From Enterobacteriaceae bacterium LSJC7 (lineage in GTDB: Bacteria; Pseudomonadota; Gammaproteobacteria; Enterobacterales; Enterobacteriaceae): a stretch of DNA of 64,000 nucleotides. The position numbers and the translations under genes were made by a program. Shown one piece after another: positions 63,208 to 64,000 of the stretch. Numbering within the stretch: the first letter of the stretch is position 1; each line of letters opens with the position of its first letter. The notes beneath the pieces are model-generated. The model did not search any database. It was not told where the DNA came from and saw only the letters and a program-made list of their open reading frames with translations. The stretch is from the NCBI GenBank assembly GCA_000302695.1, contig AMFN01000003.1, forward strand, positions 186,001-250,000. The letters run 5' to 3'.

Positions 63208-64000
63208 TTATTTCACGCAGTTACTGCACTGTGAGGTCTGGATTTGTGTAAAGAAATCATTGCCCTTGTCATCGACCAGGATAAACGCCGGGAAGTCTTC
63301 AACCTCAATTTTCCAGATAGCTTCCATGCCCAGTTCCGGGTAGGCCACACATTCCAGATGGCGAATACTCTGCTGGGCGAGTACCGCAGCCGGACCACCG
63401 ATGCTGCCAAGGTAAAAACCGCCGTGTTTATGACAGGCGTCAGTCACCTGCTGACTGCGGTTACCTTTGGCCAGCATCACCATACTGCCGCCGTTGGCCT
63501 GTAGCAGGTCAACGTAGGAGTCCATGCGCCCGGCGGTAGTCGGCCCCAGTGAACCAGAGGCGTAGCCTTCCGGTGTTTTCGCCGGACCGGCGTAGTACAC
63601 CGGATGATCTTTGATGTACTGCGGCAGTGGTTCACCGCTGTCGAGCAGCTCTTTGAGTTTGGCGTGGGCAATATCACGCGCCACAATGATCGTGCCATTG
63701 AGCGACAGGCGCGTGGAAACCGGATACTGCGACAGCAGTTTTCTGATTTCATCCATCGGACGGTTCAGATCGACGCGCACCACCTCACCTTCACCGGCTT
63801 TGCGCAGGGCTTGCGGGATGTACTGCCCTGGATTGTGCTCCAGCTTCTCAATCCAGATACCGTCGCGGTTGATTTTGGCCTTGATGTTACGGTCAGCCGA
63901 ACAGGACACGCCCATACCAACCGGGCAGGATGCACCGTGGCGCGGCAGACGGATCACGCGAATATCGTGAGCGAAATATTTACCGCCGAACTGCGCGCCA
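63208..64000 (-). CDS. fumA: fumarase A (class I), C-terminal part (5' end outside window)
   Basis: The frame runs off the right edge; about 264 codons are seen, half of the usual 548. Iron-sulfur enzyme of the class I type: [15 protein letters not shown] contains cluster cysteines, and the beta domain ([30 protein letters not shown]) is intact. FumA or FumB cannot be told apart by sequence here, but the position beside fumC makes it fumA. Confidence 0.93.
   Translation of the reverse strand, partial: GAQFGGKYFAHDIRVIRLPRHGASCPVGMGVSCSADRNIKAKINRDGIWIEKLEHNPGQYIPQALRKAGEGEVVRVDLNRPMDEIRKLLSQYPVSTRLSLNGTIIVARDIAHAKLKELLDSGEPLPQYIKDHPVYYAGPAKTPEGYASGSLGPTTAGRMDSYVDLLQANGGSMVMLAKGNRSQQVTDACHKHGGFYLGSIGGPAAVLAQQSIRHLECVAYPELGMEAIWKIEVEDFPAFILVDDKGNDFFTQIQTSQCSNCVK

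Overview
The window comes from the chromosome of an enterobacterium (family Enterobacteriaceae), in the replication-terminus region. The evidence is a run of housekeeping genes that match E. coli orthologs closely in sequence and length: asr, ydgU, ydgD, mdtUJI, tqsA, ogt, fnr, uspE, pntAB, ydgH, ydgI, folM, rstAB, tus, fumC and fumA. A Ter replication-arrest site sits in front of tus. The genus cannot be fixed from this sequence alone; the orphan arsB and the pca cluster point away from E. coli itself.

Layout. 1-8.4 kb: end of ynfM, a HAAAP-family amino-acid transporter, an M32 carboxypeptidase, the acid-shock genes asr and ydgU (with an RstA box), ydgD, the spermidine exporter operon mdtUJI, tqsA, a HAD phosphatase and pptA. 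8.5-10.7 kb: remnants of an ene-reductase and a LysR regulator, then umuDC with a LexA box. 11.0-17.1 kb: the beta-ketoadipate genes pcaIJFBDC and the divergent IclR regulator pcaR; the ring-cleaving dioxygenase pcaGH is not present here. 17.1-46.85 kb: an apparently complete P2-type prophage in the terminator between pcaR and smrA, with a 22-bp att duplication at its ends. 46.8-64 kb: smrA, ogt, fnr, uspE, an orphan arsB, pntAB, ydgH, ydgI, folM, rstAB, TerB-tus, fumC and most of fumA.

The prophage follows the P2 gene order: ogr, D U T E'/E FII FI, G H I J W V, S R lysC lysB, endolysin, holin, X L M N O, then P Q on the other strand, cos, an accessory locus, A, small early genes, B, cox, C, int. 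It departs from P2 at four places. (1) The Q-A interval, where P2 carries tin and old, holds a compact AT-rich three-gene cassette: a GNAT acetyltransferase, a PUA/ASCH-like protein and an ASCH protein. The first two are in the same frame, separated by a single TGA. This is the best candidate for an undescribed, possibly anti-phage, system. (2) Next to it is a C4/CI-type antisense-RNA module, recognisable by three short mutually complementary boxes, in front of a small gene. (3) Between V and S a divergent AT-rich gene encodes a three-TM membrane protein. (4) The lysis genes are of another type: a pinholin-like holin and a SAR endolysin with the cysteine pattern of P1 Lyz; lysA is missing. The tail fibre gpH is also very short, and a PP-loop ATPase gene is coupled to A.

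Regulatory links within the window include RstA (58.5 kb) to the box upstream of asr (3.3 kb), a box by which FNR may control its own gene, and Tus binding of the Ter site over its own promoter.
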